A stretch of DNA of 64,000 nucleotides from Sceloporus undulatus (lineage: Eukaryota > Chordata > Lepidosauria > Squamata > Phrynosomatidae). Both the position numbers and the translations under genes were made by a program. The DNA lies in NCBI RefSeq assembly GCF_019175285.1, contig NC_056529.1, positions 21,441,853 to 21,505,852 of the forward strand, written 5' to 3'. The stretch's first letter is position 1. Each line of letters starts with the position of its first letter. This document shows positions 11,661 to 53,495 of this stretch, piece by piece. Under the pieces are notes generated by a model, which was given only the letters and a program-made list of their open reading frames with translations, was not told the DNA's origin and made no database searches.

Positions 11661-12039
11661 ACCAGGGCCTGGGAGCCAAAGTGGAGGCAGCACATGGGAT
11701 CTGCAAAGCAAAGAGCAGCCCTCGGGGCAGCTGAGCATTCCTGGCACAAGCAGCCCATGCCAGTGGAGTGTCAAACACGCGCTGGGTTTCAGTCCAAACT
11801 TTAAGGGGAAGGCTGGCAGGGACTGGGAAAGAATCCTGGCCAAAAAGTTGCCCCTGCCAGCTAGAGTTGATAGTACTGAATTAGATGGATGGACTTAGGA
11901 CTGAAGCATGGCTTTGGTGTGGCTTCTGGACTCTTAGGACATATGCAGCATTTAAACAGCATACCTCCAAAGTGACCCGAAACAGCTTTATTTTGGCCTG
12001 TCTGTCTGGGGCCTAAGATAGCATGAGATCTTGACTCCC

Positions 12040-12200
12040 TGAAAGAAATAGCATGAGCTTTCATAGACATGAGTCTACTTCTTCAGATGGAAAACACGCA
12101 TCTTAGGATGTAGACTCAAGGCTATGAAAGTTCATGCTGCCAACTTCTTCCTTTCAGTGAATCTCAGAGGTGCTACAGGATCTCTCTACAGACTGATTCG
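12040..12200. repeat. Two head-to-head units of the ~120-bp dispersed repeat
   Basis: A minus-orientated unit (about 12040-12090) faces a plus unit (about 12100-12200) that ends in cagaggtgctacaggatc. The minus unit keeps CTGAAGA (12086-12080), a 5-bp stem (12064-12068 with 12073-12077) and GAAA (12062-12059). Confidence 0.6.
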
Positions 12201-12227
12201 ACAGACTAACACAGCTATGGTCCAAAA

Positions 12228-12345
12228 CACACTGCAGAAACAATCCACTTGGAGACTGTTTTATCTGGCCTGGCTCAGTGCTAGCGAATCCTGGGAATTG
12301 CAGTTTACTGTACCACCAGAGCTCTCTGACAGAGAAGGCGGCTAA
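12228..12345 (+). mobile_element. Truncated CTGCAG-ended MITE
   Basis: It starts at acactgcagaaacaatcc and runs through aatcctgggaattgcag and agagctctctgacag, as in the complete copy at 52232-52392, but lacks the right inverted end. Confidence 0.65.
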
Positions 12346-12349
12346 ATGG

Positions 12350-14935
12350 GTCAGAAAGGATGAAGAGGGGAACCCATAGGAATACATTGAAAAATCCCTC
12401 CTACAATTTGGGTAGCAGCTTGCACCGCTGGCAGAGAAAGCCCCTCTTCCACTGATCATTTCCTCTTGAACCAGGAGCAGAGTCTTAATCTGCTATTATA
12501 GACATTCAAGTGCATAGAGAACGACATGTGCCATCTTTGCCTTCTTGTCTGAAGGCACCATATGCATTAGGCCAAACCCAGCATTGCATGTCTTTGGAGG
12601 GACCATTTTCTGCAAGCCAAGAACATGAAGGGGAGTATCCCCTGCCAAACCTAGCAGTTCTTAGCCATCTGCCTCAGATGCCCAGAGCCCAGCAACCGGC
12701 AACTTGGAAGGGGCAGCGTTTCCTCTCTCTAATGAGAACACTTTGCAACACTGGCTGGGTTCCTGGAGAACGCAGCGTCTCCCTTGCCACTTCCAGACTA
12801 AACGAAGCACATCTTCCACAAGGACCTCATGTCCTACGCACTTTGCAACACAATTCTACTGCTTTTAGGGTGAAGGAATCCACACGCCAAAACCACAAGA
12901 ACAGAAGAAGGGAAACAGCAGAAGAAATCATGGCCAGGTGTAAAACGGATGCCAAGGTCAGGCTGGCAAGGGACTGTGAGGAGGTTTGACATTGATGGGA
13001 TAATTTGAGTACATTACGCACAAACACTAAAAGCTTTGGCCTAGACTTTGTGCTACTGAAACTGTTTATCTTGTTTTTCCAAATGCCATCTGCAATATGA
13101 AGGTTGTAATCTACACTGAAGGACTGCTACCAAGAAATTCAAATTGCAAGGAATAACATTTTGATCAAGCATTAGGAAGAGCTCTGATGCTAAGAGTTCT
13201 TTGACAATGGGATAGAGGACCTGAGACTCTCCTTTGTAGCTGGCTTTTAAATACAGATTGAATGTCTCAAGCATATCTTCATTGTAAAAAGTGGTTAGAT
13301 TAGATTACTTTTATAACCTTGAAAATAAAATTTTTGGAGGTGCATTAATGGTAGCAGCCTTTCTATGTTTAGACACGTGTTTAGAAAAGAGCTGTCACAT
13401 TTTCTCCGACTCTCGTATCTGCAAAATGGAAAGAAACAGTATTGGCAATAGCAAAACATTGTCCTTTAAACAGTTCCCAAGCTTCTTGCTCCTGCACTGA
13501 AAAATTGCACACCTTTTTTAGTTCGGCAACCCAGGTACAATTTGCCCTGATGAAAGAAAGCGATGCGTTGGGAGGATGCCAAAGATCACAAAGCCAACTG
13601 AGTCTTGTTCCTTTGGTCCCTAGTCTCCAAAATAGGATGGCAAATTAATCCTGGAATTCAATTTTGCTCCTTTTACTATGACTTTCCTTATACTGGGGGA
13701 ATGCTGCCACCATGAGGACATTGCTTATCCCTACAACCCAACTCTGAAAGGACCAGAAAAGTTTCAAATCTCTGTCAATATCTTTATGGGACCCATCAAA
13801 AAATACAAAAATCTGCACACATTTCCAAGGTTATTAGATCTTGTCAGGCTGCTTGTTTTACAAAGCAGGGAGGGTTTCCCTTTTCGCTTAAGGAAAAGAT
13901 GCAGATATTAAAATTCTTATCCTGAGAGGTTTGGATCAATAAAATCAGGTTATTTATTTATGATTCTTCTGCTTTTCCCTTTCAGGGAACTGGGCAACCC
14001 ATTGACCTCTCCTTTTAATGGCACGTCTGGCACTGACTGCAACATTTTAAAACACGGATTCTGCCTAATTTCTGACCACAGGACCACTTTCAGCACAACC
14101 TCTATGCCACTGTTTCTGAACAAAAAGCATATTTCAATCAAGCCTGGCATGTGTCTGAACTAGTCAGACCTGAGAAATACTGGCTATGTTCCTTGCATAA
14201 CAACTTAGCAAACTCACAAATTTCCCTATGGGATGCAGGCACACCTCGGCTTTCTCCTATAGTCACGATCCTTCCCATTAGCAAGCACATTCACCCCCCT
14301 CCATCAGACTCCAAAGCAGCTGAGTGATGAACCAAGGCCAGCCTCTGTTGATCCACTGGGCCCTATTCTGTACTGCCCCACCATAAAATACACCAAATCA
14401 GACAAGAATTCCTATAATCCCATGCATGACTTCTTTGGTGGCTGTCTGGACTAGGAAGGCAGGATGTTGCCAAGAGAGTGCAGTCTCTCTTCCTTAAGAA
14501 GGAAAAGCATAAGCCAGTGAAAAGACATGGCATGCTGAAATAGCCATAGGAAGACAAAGGAAGCCACATCTATTTCCCACACATCCCCTAAAGTCCTGAC
14601 TTTGCACAAGGGAAGATCACCTCAGCATCTTTTCACTGGCTACCCAAATAACCAGCTCCAAAGAGGAGGAGATTCTCCTACTTAAAAAATGGAAAACTTC
14701 TGATGGACTGCTCTTTTCTCTCCCCAGTTCAGTGTCCAATTACTGTCATAGATCCCAATTTATTAAAGGATTTTGCTCCAAAGCTGCCGCTCACTCAAAT
14801 GCAAACACCACCACATTCCCTGCTCAACCACAGAAGGATTTTCTTTCCACAACAGAAGCTCCATTTTGTACACCTCTGTGGCAGACTTCCCAGCCCACAT
14901 TTCCCTCCTCCAAGTTTTGACATAAGACGGCACCA
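12350..14935. other. Intergenic stretch downstream of RPL13, no gene seen
   Basis: The longest frame (12510-12989, 159 codons, plus) has no recognisable domain and no splice context. No clear repeat family was recognised between 12400 and 14900. Part could be a distal CPNE7 regulatory region by synteny, but nothing in the sequence proves it. Confidence 0.4.
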
Positions 14936-14957
14936 CGTAGTTTCAGAATTACCCTCC

Positions 14958-14963
14958 TTTATT
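14958..14963 (-). terminator. RPL13: RPL13 polyadenylation signal AATAAA
   Basis: The minus strand reads AATAAA 21 bases after the TAA stop. The very short 3' UTR is usual for ribosomal protein genes. Confidence 0.85.
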
Positions 14964-14984
14964 GAGAGGCCCTGAGCCAACAGT

Positions 14985-18771
<3,787 letters not shown>

Positions 18772-18834
18772 TTACGAGGTCCCTGGAAACGCAAGGAGCA
18801 CAAGCGCTGAGTGAAGGGCAAAAGGGCTTTCTGG

Positions 18835-19340
18835 CACATTTATATTCCGTGGCTTTTAATTTACTATTATAGTGCATGTTACAATTACTATACACGTATG
18901 CTTACACACATTTATGCTTGTCATAAACAAAGAAGAAAGCATCTAAACAAAACTTTGCACCTCTTGACCACTGCTATTGTTTTGTTTACCGTTTTTCTAA
19001 ACATTTTACCACATCTTTATACTTCCATTGATAGCATTTACCTTCTGTGATTGTTTCTTGGCGGTTAATACCACTTCAATGTAAGATTGTGATCACAGTT
19101 AACTTCAGTATTTTTATTGCTCTCTTAATCCTATTATTCTTATGACAATTCTTCTACTTCCACCTATTTTTACAGTATTTCATCACTATGTCCCATTCCT
19201 TCCCCATTTTTTCTTCCGCTTTCCCATGAACCATGATCCGTTTCCATCATATCTTGCAGTTTAAGTAGCCATTCATCTGTATTGGGGGGCATACTCCCCC
19301 CCCCCCCCGTTTTGGGCCAAGAGTAATGTTCCTGCAATAA
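18835..19340. other. AT-rich intronic stretch, possible LINE remnant
   Basis: The sequence is AT-rich with a 13-base C run near 19299 and no coding sense. It may be an old L1-like fragment on the minus strand, but no diagnostic motif is seen. Confidence 0.3.
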
Positions 19341-19379
19341 TCATACAGAGACTATATAGAAAAGGGCTTTCTGACACAT

Positions 19380-19640
19380 TTAAGCTATTAGTCGGCCCTC
19401 CGCATTTGTGGCTTTGATTAATATGCTCTCTCTAGGAATCTCTAGGTCCTCCAGCGTGACTCTATGGTTAACTTCTGCCAAACGTCGCGCTGGAGGACCT
19501 AGAGATTCCTAGAGAGAACACTTCTCTGGGTAATTGTAGGTCCTCCAGTTCAAGTCTATGGTCAATTTTCAACAAGATGTTGGCCGCAGAGTTGTCCCGG
19601 AGGAGCCAGAGATTCCTAGAGAGGCGATCTCTCAGGTAAA
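19380..19640. mobile_element. MITE-like element with a perfect 29-bp hairpin in RPL13 intron 1
   Basis: Arms 19428-19456 and 19488-19516 are exact reverse complements separated by 31 bases. A third, degenerate arm with gagattcctagagag follows at about 19602-19616. The middle repeats the word tctatggt(t/c)aa. This looks like a foldback or MITE that duplicated one end. The family is not identified. Confidence 0.5.
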
Positions 19641-19685
19641 AAAGAGTCTTACGTGAAGTTGAAGGCTTTCATGGCCTTTTTGAGG

Positions 19686-20180
19686 GTCAATCCAGTTTGA
19701 CACCGCTTTAACTGCCATGGCCCCATGCTATGGAATCCTGGGATTTGTAGTCTGCTGTGGCCCCAGACCTTTTTGACAGGGAACACTAAATGCCTCTGAG
19801 GAACTACAATGTCCCATAACTGTTAAAGCGTCAATGTGCCAGGATTACTTCTGCAGGAACTTCCTCAACTAAGCAGCTTGTCTCCCCTTTAATCGCTATG
19901 GCTCTATCCGACAGAGTTCTGGGCAGCAGAGCCTTCTGAAAAACCAGGCTGGATCCTTCTGTGAACTACAAATCCCATGATTCCTCAGCATGGGCCCATA
20001 GCGACTAAAGTTAATCAACTGCGTTAATTCTGCAGAGGGGATGCAGCCCCAAGAGTGCAGAAACCAAGGCACTTTAGCATGCTTTAACTGCGATGGTTCT
20101 TTCCTGGAAAACCAGATCCTTCTGAAAAACCTGGCTGAATGTTCCCCCAAACTACAAGTCCCATGATTCCAGGGTGGCTG
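19686..20180. mobile_element. Cluster of CTGCAG-ended MITE copies beside the RPL13 promoter
   Basis: Three adjoining copies (about 19686-19858, 19880-20062 and 20070-20180) share tttaactgccatgg, aatcctgggatttgtagt and actacaaatcccatga words in alternating orientation. The first ends in ttctgcag. Confidence 0.6.
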
Positions 20181-20239
20181 AGAAGGAGACCCACTGTCGG
20201 CCTTCGTAGGCCTCTTCCAGCCAGAACCAGCCACTGAGT

Positions 20240-20590
20240 CCAAGCCCAGCCGGCTCCAGCGCCTTCCCGGCCCCCGAGAACCTTCCCTCCGAAACCCCGA
20301 GGCCCTCCGGAGCCTTCACAGCCGCCTTCGGAGCCTCCTTCCCCGGCCCAGGCGGAGGATGGAGCCCGATGGTGCCCGCCGCCTCTCCGCAGCACGAGAA
20401 CTCACCTCCCAGCGGAGAAAATGGCCAGCCGGAAAAAGAAAGAGCCGCCGCGAAGCACGCTGGGATATCTGCGACGCCGTGCGTGACCCGGAAGACAGAA
20501 GCCACCGCCTGGCCAATCAGAGCGAGGAAGCCGCCTACCGAGGTAAGGGAAACGCGTCGCCCTGCCAGCAACAAAGATGGCGCCCTTGTT
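20240..20590 (-). promoter_or_regulatory. RPL13: RPL13 CpG-island promoter
   Basis: The region is rich in CpG, unlike its flanks. There is no TATA box near the start. A CCAAT box (20512-20516, plus sense) lies about 70 bases upstream of the pyrimidine start, and a ggccattttct YY1-like site lies just downstream of it. Confidence 0.8.
20406..20444 (-). other. RPL13: RPL13 noncoding exon 1 with TOP start
   Basis: The minus strand reads CTCTTTCTTTTTCCGG from 20444, a 5' terminal oligopyrimidine start, then runs to the donor GGGAG|GTGAGT at 20406. The exact first base (20444 or 20442) is inferred. TOP starts are general in vertebrate ribosomal protein genes. Confidence 0.8.
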
Positions 20591-20639
20591 TTTATTTTTA
20601 AAGGAGCCGCGCACGTTTTAAGGTCAGATAGTTAATATG

Positions 20640-20880
20640 AGGCATTTTAAAAGTTGTAACCCAATAGATTATAGGGTTACGATATATTCTATACTATAAT
20701 ATATATATTATTAGACATGTTGTAGTGCAGTAACGTTATAATTTTTGGAAGACGCCTTTGAACAAATATATACTCTAAAAGATGTATAAATGATGTGACC
20801 AAATATGTAAAAGACTTGTGTTGGATTGTGTTCTTGATACAAAACCAATAAAGATTAAGGTTAAAGAACAGAAATAAAGT
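20640..20880 (+). mobile_element. Possible L1-type 3' end
   Basis: AT-rich text ends in aaaaccaataaagattaagg. It resembles a LINE 3' UTR with a polyadenylation signal. No coding part is seen. Confidence 0.35.
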
Positions 20881-21142
20881 TGTAGCCCTGCAGACCTCTC
20901 TCAGCTGTTATGTTACTTCTAGGCATTCTCGCTATTACTAGTTGTGCTCTTTTGTTAATGTTTGTCTTCCTCGCTGGGAAGCCTTTATGGGGAGAACCAA
21001 TGGGGTGCCGAAGACAAAGGTTCCTTTCTGGCCATCAACAAGGGTCAAGATCTTGCAAGAAACCTATCCAGGCCGTTGTTGGCCATGTGGCCAAAGTATA
21101 GTAAGATCCAAAATCCACAGAACAGGGACCAACCAAAATGCA

Positions 21143-21156
21143 TATTATATCTATCT

Positions 21157-21200
<44 letters not shown>

Positions 21201-21201
21201 C
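21143..21201. repeat. (TATC)n microsatellite
   Basis: A pure tatc run of about 12 units occupies 21161-21200. Confidence 0.9.
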
Positions 21202-21439
21202 TCTCCAAGCTTTTGAAGCTCCGCCGGCTTCTTCATCAGGGAGGGAAAGGTGTTAAAAATAACAGAGGAGGAAGACAATCACACGCTCGCATTTTGCAAC
21301 GCTGGTGTTGTTGGCGTTCTGGATCTCATAGGAAAGAAATACCTTTTTATTTTGCTTACAGAATTTAAACTTCCTGTACTACAAAATATTTTGTCTTCCA
21401 AATGGCGAGAAGAAGGGGCTCGCCTCTGTATCCAGAACA

Positions 21440-21662
21440 ACCATCACCCCTACTTTTTTGTGGGCTTTTGGGGCAATGAGGATGTGTTTGTTCCTGACAT
21501 TTCGCCAGCAGCATCTGTGGCTGGCGTCTTCAGAGAAATGTAAAGGAAGCGCAAGCCTAAGAACGTGGCAATGGCACACTTCCTCTGAAAAATGCTTGCC
21601 AAGAAACCCTGGCGCTAGGTTCATCAGAAGTCAGGAACGACTTGAAGGCACACAACAACAAT
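21440..21662 (-). mobile_element. Dispersed repeat with hammerhead-like core, fused to a SINE tail
   Basis: The minus strand at 21533-21496 reads CTGAAGA, a 6-bp stem GCCAGC/GCTGGC and GAAA, then tGTC. A second copy lies at 56970-57125. This core suggests a Penelope-like element terminal repeat (inference). From about 21585 plus-strand SINE tail text follows (ttgccaagaaaccctgg, then acaacaacaa). Confidence 0.5.
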
Positions 21663-21734
21663 GGGAGCAATGTAGGTTTCCCAGCAAACAACCCCTTGGA
21701 GAGAATCTGAGCGGACACCAGCAGTTTTCAACCT

Positions 21735-21740
21735 TTTATT
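21735..21740 (-). terminator. SPG7: Candidate SPG7 polyadenylation signal AATAAA
   Basis: This is a clear AATAAA on the minus strand downstream of the SPG7 stop. It would give a 3' UTR of about 1.4 kb and leave about 1.3 kb to the RPL13 start. It is not confirmed. Confidence 0.4.
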
Positions 21741-21759
21741 TTCTTGACAAGAAGCCACA

Positions 21760-23120
21760 GGAACCTCTCCCATCTAAGCAAGACAATCTACATCCATGAC
21801 CTGGAACAATTCAAGCACTCCCACGATCCTAAATGTCTTCCAGGGTGAGCAATCCACCTTCTTGTGCTAAAGTGGAGCTGCTGCCAGTGTGTCTGGGAGG
21901 CAGCCATCACAATTCAGCAACCGCAGTTTGGCTGCAGGTTTATGAAGAGCCCGCTAGGTGGTAGACATAGGCTGCTGGGAAGTCTTCTGCCAGGGCCGCC
22001 GCTGGGGAGACGGAGGAAGGGGGAGACCTACAGAGAGGCCCTGGCTGCTCTATGGAGCACTCTGAAGTGAGTCAGGAGGATTATTATGCCTTCAACCCTT
22101 CTGAAGACTAACTCCCTCCCTCTACACTGGGTTTACTCTCAGGGTGGGTGTGGGGAGAGAGAGAGAACACACAAGTGAGGAAGTGCACGCAATCGCAAAC
22201 GAGTGACCACACATCCAAGCGCATGGGAGGGATTTGGAAGAGGAAGCCTGAGAATTACAAATTACATGTTGGCAGCAGGAAAATCTGGACAAGGGTTGTT
22301 CAGGGATACAGACAGTAATCCTCATGGAAATAATCCACATTAAGGAGCTGGGGAAGAGAATGAGGGAGATCATGCACATAAGCGTGTTCTCTTTCTCGTG
22401 CGCTCTCCCAGACACACACACAGAGCTGTTTACTCCGCAGCAGGGAAGAGCCAATACATCCCCAGCCACAATTGCTTTGGACACACAGGCCTCTATATGC
22501 AGATTCTCACAAAGGCTTGTGGACTCTTCCCTTGCAAAGTTACTCCTGGGAGCCAAACTTTACCAGGGTTGCTGCCTGCCCTTCAGTTTATGGCCAGACC
22601 TGGTAATATAGCTAATAGGACCTCTCATCCTTTACAGCCACCAACAGATTCTCCACTTCTCAAGAGATGTATTAAAATGAATAAGAAAATGAGAAAGACT
22701 GGGCCCTGGTACCAAAGGCACAGATACACAGCTGTGGGAGGTATTCCCATCTTCGCTGCTCTGGTGGTAACTGGGGATTCTCCTGTGTGCCGCTGGCAAG
22801 AAGTAACACAAAGCAGAGACCAGCAGCTGTGGGAGACCCATCACCCAAGGGCTGGTCCTGCCTGGAATGGCTGAGCACTCTCTCCCAGGAGCCTCACCTG
22901 CTGATCCAGAGATGTTGGGGGCCCTCCCAGAGAAATGGCAATGTGGCATAAAGCCAAGGGAGAAACCCCAGGCCATAGACCACACTCTGGCCTCCTTGGT
23001 TCCTGGACTGAGAAAAGCTGAACCCCATCCATCGTTCCGGAATCTGAGCAGAACAGCCAACACCCAGGGAAGGAGGCACTCGTCTTGCACCTTGAGTTGC
23101 CTTTAGTTTCTTCTTACGTT
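21760..23120 (-). other. SPG7: Presumed SPG7 3' UTR
   Basis: No repeat family dominates this stretch and no other gene is seen. The open frames (for example 22398-22874) overlap on both strands and show no domains. Confidence 0.45.
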
Positions 23121-51029
<27,909 letters not shown>

Positions 51030-51289
51030 CCTGCCAGGCGCCCCGGGGCCTCTAACGGAGGACCAGCAGGAGAAGCAGGCAGCGTCCGGGGGAGGAAGGC
51101 CAGGCGGGCGCCGCCATCTTGGCTGCTGGCGCCCAATCAACGAGCCTCCGCCGCTCTTAGTCTCGCCGCCTCTCAGTATGGCCGCCTCGCCGCTAGGCCC
51201 GCCCCCAAGCTCAAGATGGCCGACGCCGCCCTCCCTCCTCCCTCCTCCCTCCCTTCCATCCTGACAGGAATATCCCTGCTGAAACCGTT

Positions 51290-51338
51290 AAAATACAACT
51301 ATGGAAACACACACAAACCTATTATATATATATATTAT

Positions 51339-51372
<34 letters not shown>

Positions 51373-51810
51373 CATATATACACACACACACACTCATATA
51401 CATACCCATACATATTCCACAGCACTGTGTGTATATATAATTACTGTACTTAATTACATATATACATATAAATATTTACACACACGTATATATAATATAA
51501 CACACACACTCTCTCTCTCTCTCTATATATATATGGAATATATATATATATAGTATGTATGTATTTATTATTCCATTCCATATATATATATATATATATA
51601 TATATGGAATAATAATAATATATTTATATATATTCCTCCAAAGCGCCATATATGGAGAGAGAGATTTATTTTAAAAGTTTAAGAAGTGATTCTTTTACAC
51701 ACAAACACAAGTATATAAAATAAGAAAACTGATAAACATTCAGGGGCCCTTCCTTACAAGAATCGCTTCTGAAACATTTAAAATGAACATTATGTGTGTG
51801 TGTGTATGTA

Positions 51811-51850
<40 letters not shown>

Positions 51851-52215
51851 AAGGTATGCTATATATCTATAGAATACATGTATATAGTGTGTGTCTATAT
51901 ATATAGTGTATACTATATACATACACTATATATACATTCATATATACACTATATGCACATATATAACATATAGTGTATCAGTATATACATTAAATCAGAA
52001 AACTGATAAATATTGTGTGATTATATATATACATAATTAGTTTATTTCAAAGGTTTCACAAGCGATTCTTTTAACTATTCTAATCAGAAAACTGATAAAC
52101 TGTATGTATGTGTGAGAGAGAGTGATACTGTATACATATATATACTATGACAAGACTGATAAATTATACACACACACGTGTGTGTGTGTGTGTGTTAAGA
52201 GAGAGAGAGATTATC
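51290..52215. repeat. Compound (CA)n/(TA)n microsatellite tract with embedded repeated unit
   Basis: Runs of ca, ta, ct and tg alternate for about 900 bases. A non-microsatellite unit (agtgattctttt ... gaaaactgataaac) occurs at about 51668-51740 and 52040-52100, and in part inverted (aagaatcgcttctga) at 51759. Confidence 0.8.
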
Positions 52216-52231
52216 ACTTTCCTCTCATTGG

Positions 52232-52392
52232 TCCAAAACACACTGCAGAAATAATCCAGTTTGAGACCACTTCAACTCCCCTGGCCCAGTGCTGGGGAAT
52301 CCTGAGAATTGTAGTTTATTGTGGCTCCAGAGCTGTCTGACAGAAGGCAGTTAAAGTGGTGTTAGTCTGGATTATTTCTGCAGTGCAGACAG
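52232..52392 (+). mobile_element. CTGCAG-ended MITE, complete
   Basis: The left end cactgcagaaataatccag is the exact mirror of the right end ctggattatttctgcagtg. Inner words accacttcaact and agttaaagtggt also mirror each other. About 160 bp and palindromic, without coding sense. This is the best copy of a family seen at least seven times here. Confidence 0.8.
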
Positions 52393-52821
52393 CCCTGCTG
52401 GAAGTTATCTCCCTGTAATAATCATCTTGCTGTAGCTAAATAAATGCTTCCATTCAGGTGAACAGGTGGAGATTTCCCCCAGCTCCATTTGCAAAAAGGT
52501 TCAGCCAGCTCCCCAGTGACTTGGAAAGCTTGACACAGCAGCTGATGAAATACACAGAAACCGGTTACGGTGCTATTCTGGACTTTAACCAGGTTTAAAA
52601 GCAAGTCACTATTGCTTTTCATAACCTCGTCATCCATAAATGTGCTGCTATGCAAGATGCTGCAGATACCTAGCCAATGGTCTGCAACTATTTCATCAGC
52701 CTGAGATTACTTGTAAACCCATTAAACAGAAAGCCAGCTGGCTTGAGACCATGATTGTGGAGTCTCATATTTTTTTAATATGGTAAGACAAGGAGAAAGC
52801 CCTAACAGAGGGACTTTCTTT

Positions 52822-52962
52822 GTTGTTGTGTGCCTTTAAGTTGTTTCTGACTTATGGCGACCCTATTATGTAGGGGGGTCGCCTTTGCCTTCCCATGAGA
52901 CTGAGAGAGTGTGACTTATCTAAGGTCACCTAGTGGGCTTCGAACCCTGGTCTCCAGAGTCC
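52822..52962 (-). mobile_element. tRNA-derived SINE fragment
   Basis: Plus-strand ttgttgtgtgcctttaagtt, ctgacttatggcgacccta, gactgagagagtgtgactta and cgaaccctggtctccagagt give the complement of tail, body and box B. Confidence 0.75.
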
Positions 52963-53101
52963 TCCATGGAAGTAGCCAAACATCATCAGGACTGCCAGCA
53001 CCGGCTTTGGAGTGAGTATGGCATTTTTCACCAGCGTAGACAAGCCCTCAGACATTAATCAGAATGGAGACTGCAGTGAAGAAATCAGAAGACGACTAGG
53101 G

Positions 53102-53302
53102 CTGCATCTGCACTGCAGAATTAATGCAGCTTGACACTGCTTTAACTGCCATAGCTCAATGCAAAAGGATCCTGAGATTGGTAATTTTGTGAGCTATCTT
53201 TGTCAGGAAACTCTGTTGCCACAGTAAACTACAAATCCCAGGATCCCATAGCATCACACCACAGCTGTTAAAGTGGTGTCAACTGCATTATTTCTGCAGC
53301 TG
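53102..53302 (+). mobile_element. CTGCAG-ended MITE, second complete copy
   Basis: Left cactgcagaattaatgcag and right aactgcattatttctgcag mirror each other. Inner ctttaactgccatagc and ctgttaaagtggtgt do too. Confidence 0.75.
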
Positions 53303-53309
53303 GTGATGG

Positions 53310-53495
53310 TATGTGCCTTCAATCTGCCTGACAACTTTTGGGGATCCTATTAATTTAATTGGGTTTCTTAGGCAAGGAAGCCTCAGAGGTGGTTTTGCCA
53401 GTTCCTTCCCCTGAAACAGGGGTATTGGTTGGTGGCTTCACATCCAAGTTCTAGGGCTGACCCTGCTTAGCTACCAGGATCAGGTGCGATCTGTT
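53310..53495 (-). mobile_element. 5S rRNA-derived SINE (SINE3-like)
   Basis: Plus-strand acatccaagttctagggctg, accctgcttagctacc and aggatcaggtgcgatct are the complement of the 5S core in order. The left part (tatgtgccttcaa ... ggttttgccagttcc) is a Bov-B-like tail, so the unit seems to be a 5S head joined to the common SINE tail. Confidence 0.6.

Noticed and set aside
12510-12989. A 159-codon plus frame
   Set aside because: There is no recognisable domain, no splice context and no sign of conservation that can be judged from one sequence.
1-14900. CPNE7 exons, expected here by human gene order
   Set aside because: I looked for copine C2 and VWA motifs on the minus strand and found none. The gene may begin beyond the left edge, or its exons may be too short to recognise by eye.
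20069-20395. GC-rich minus frames upstream of the RPL13 coding start (for example 20152-20574)
   Set aside because: They overlap the CpG island, the noncoding exon 1 and MITE copies, and encode nothing recognisable.
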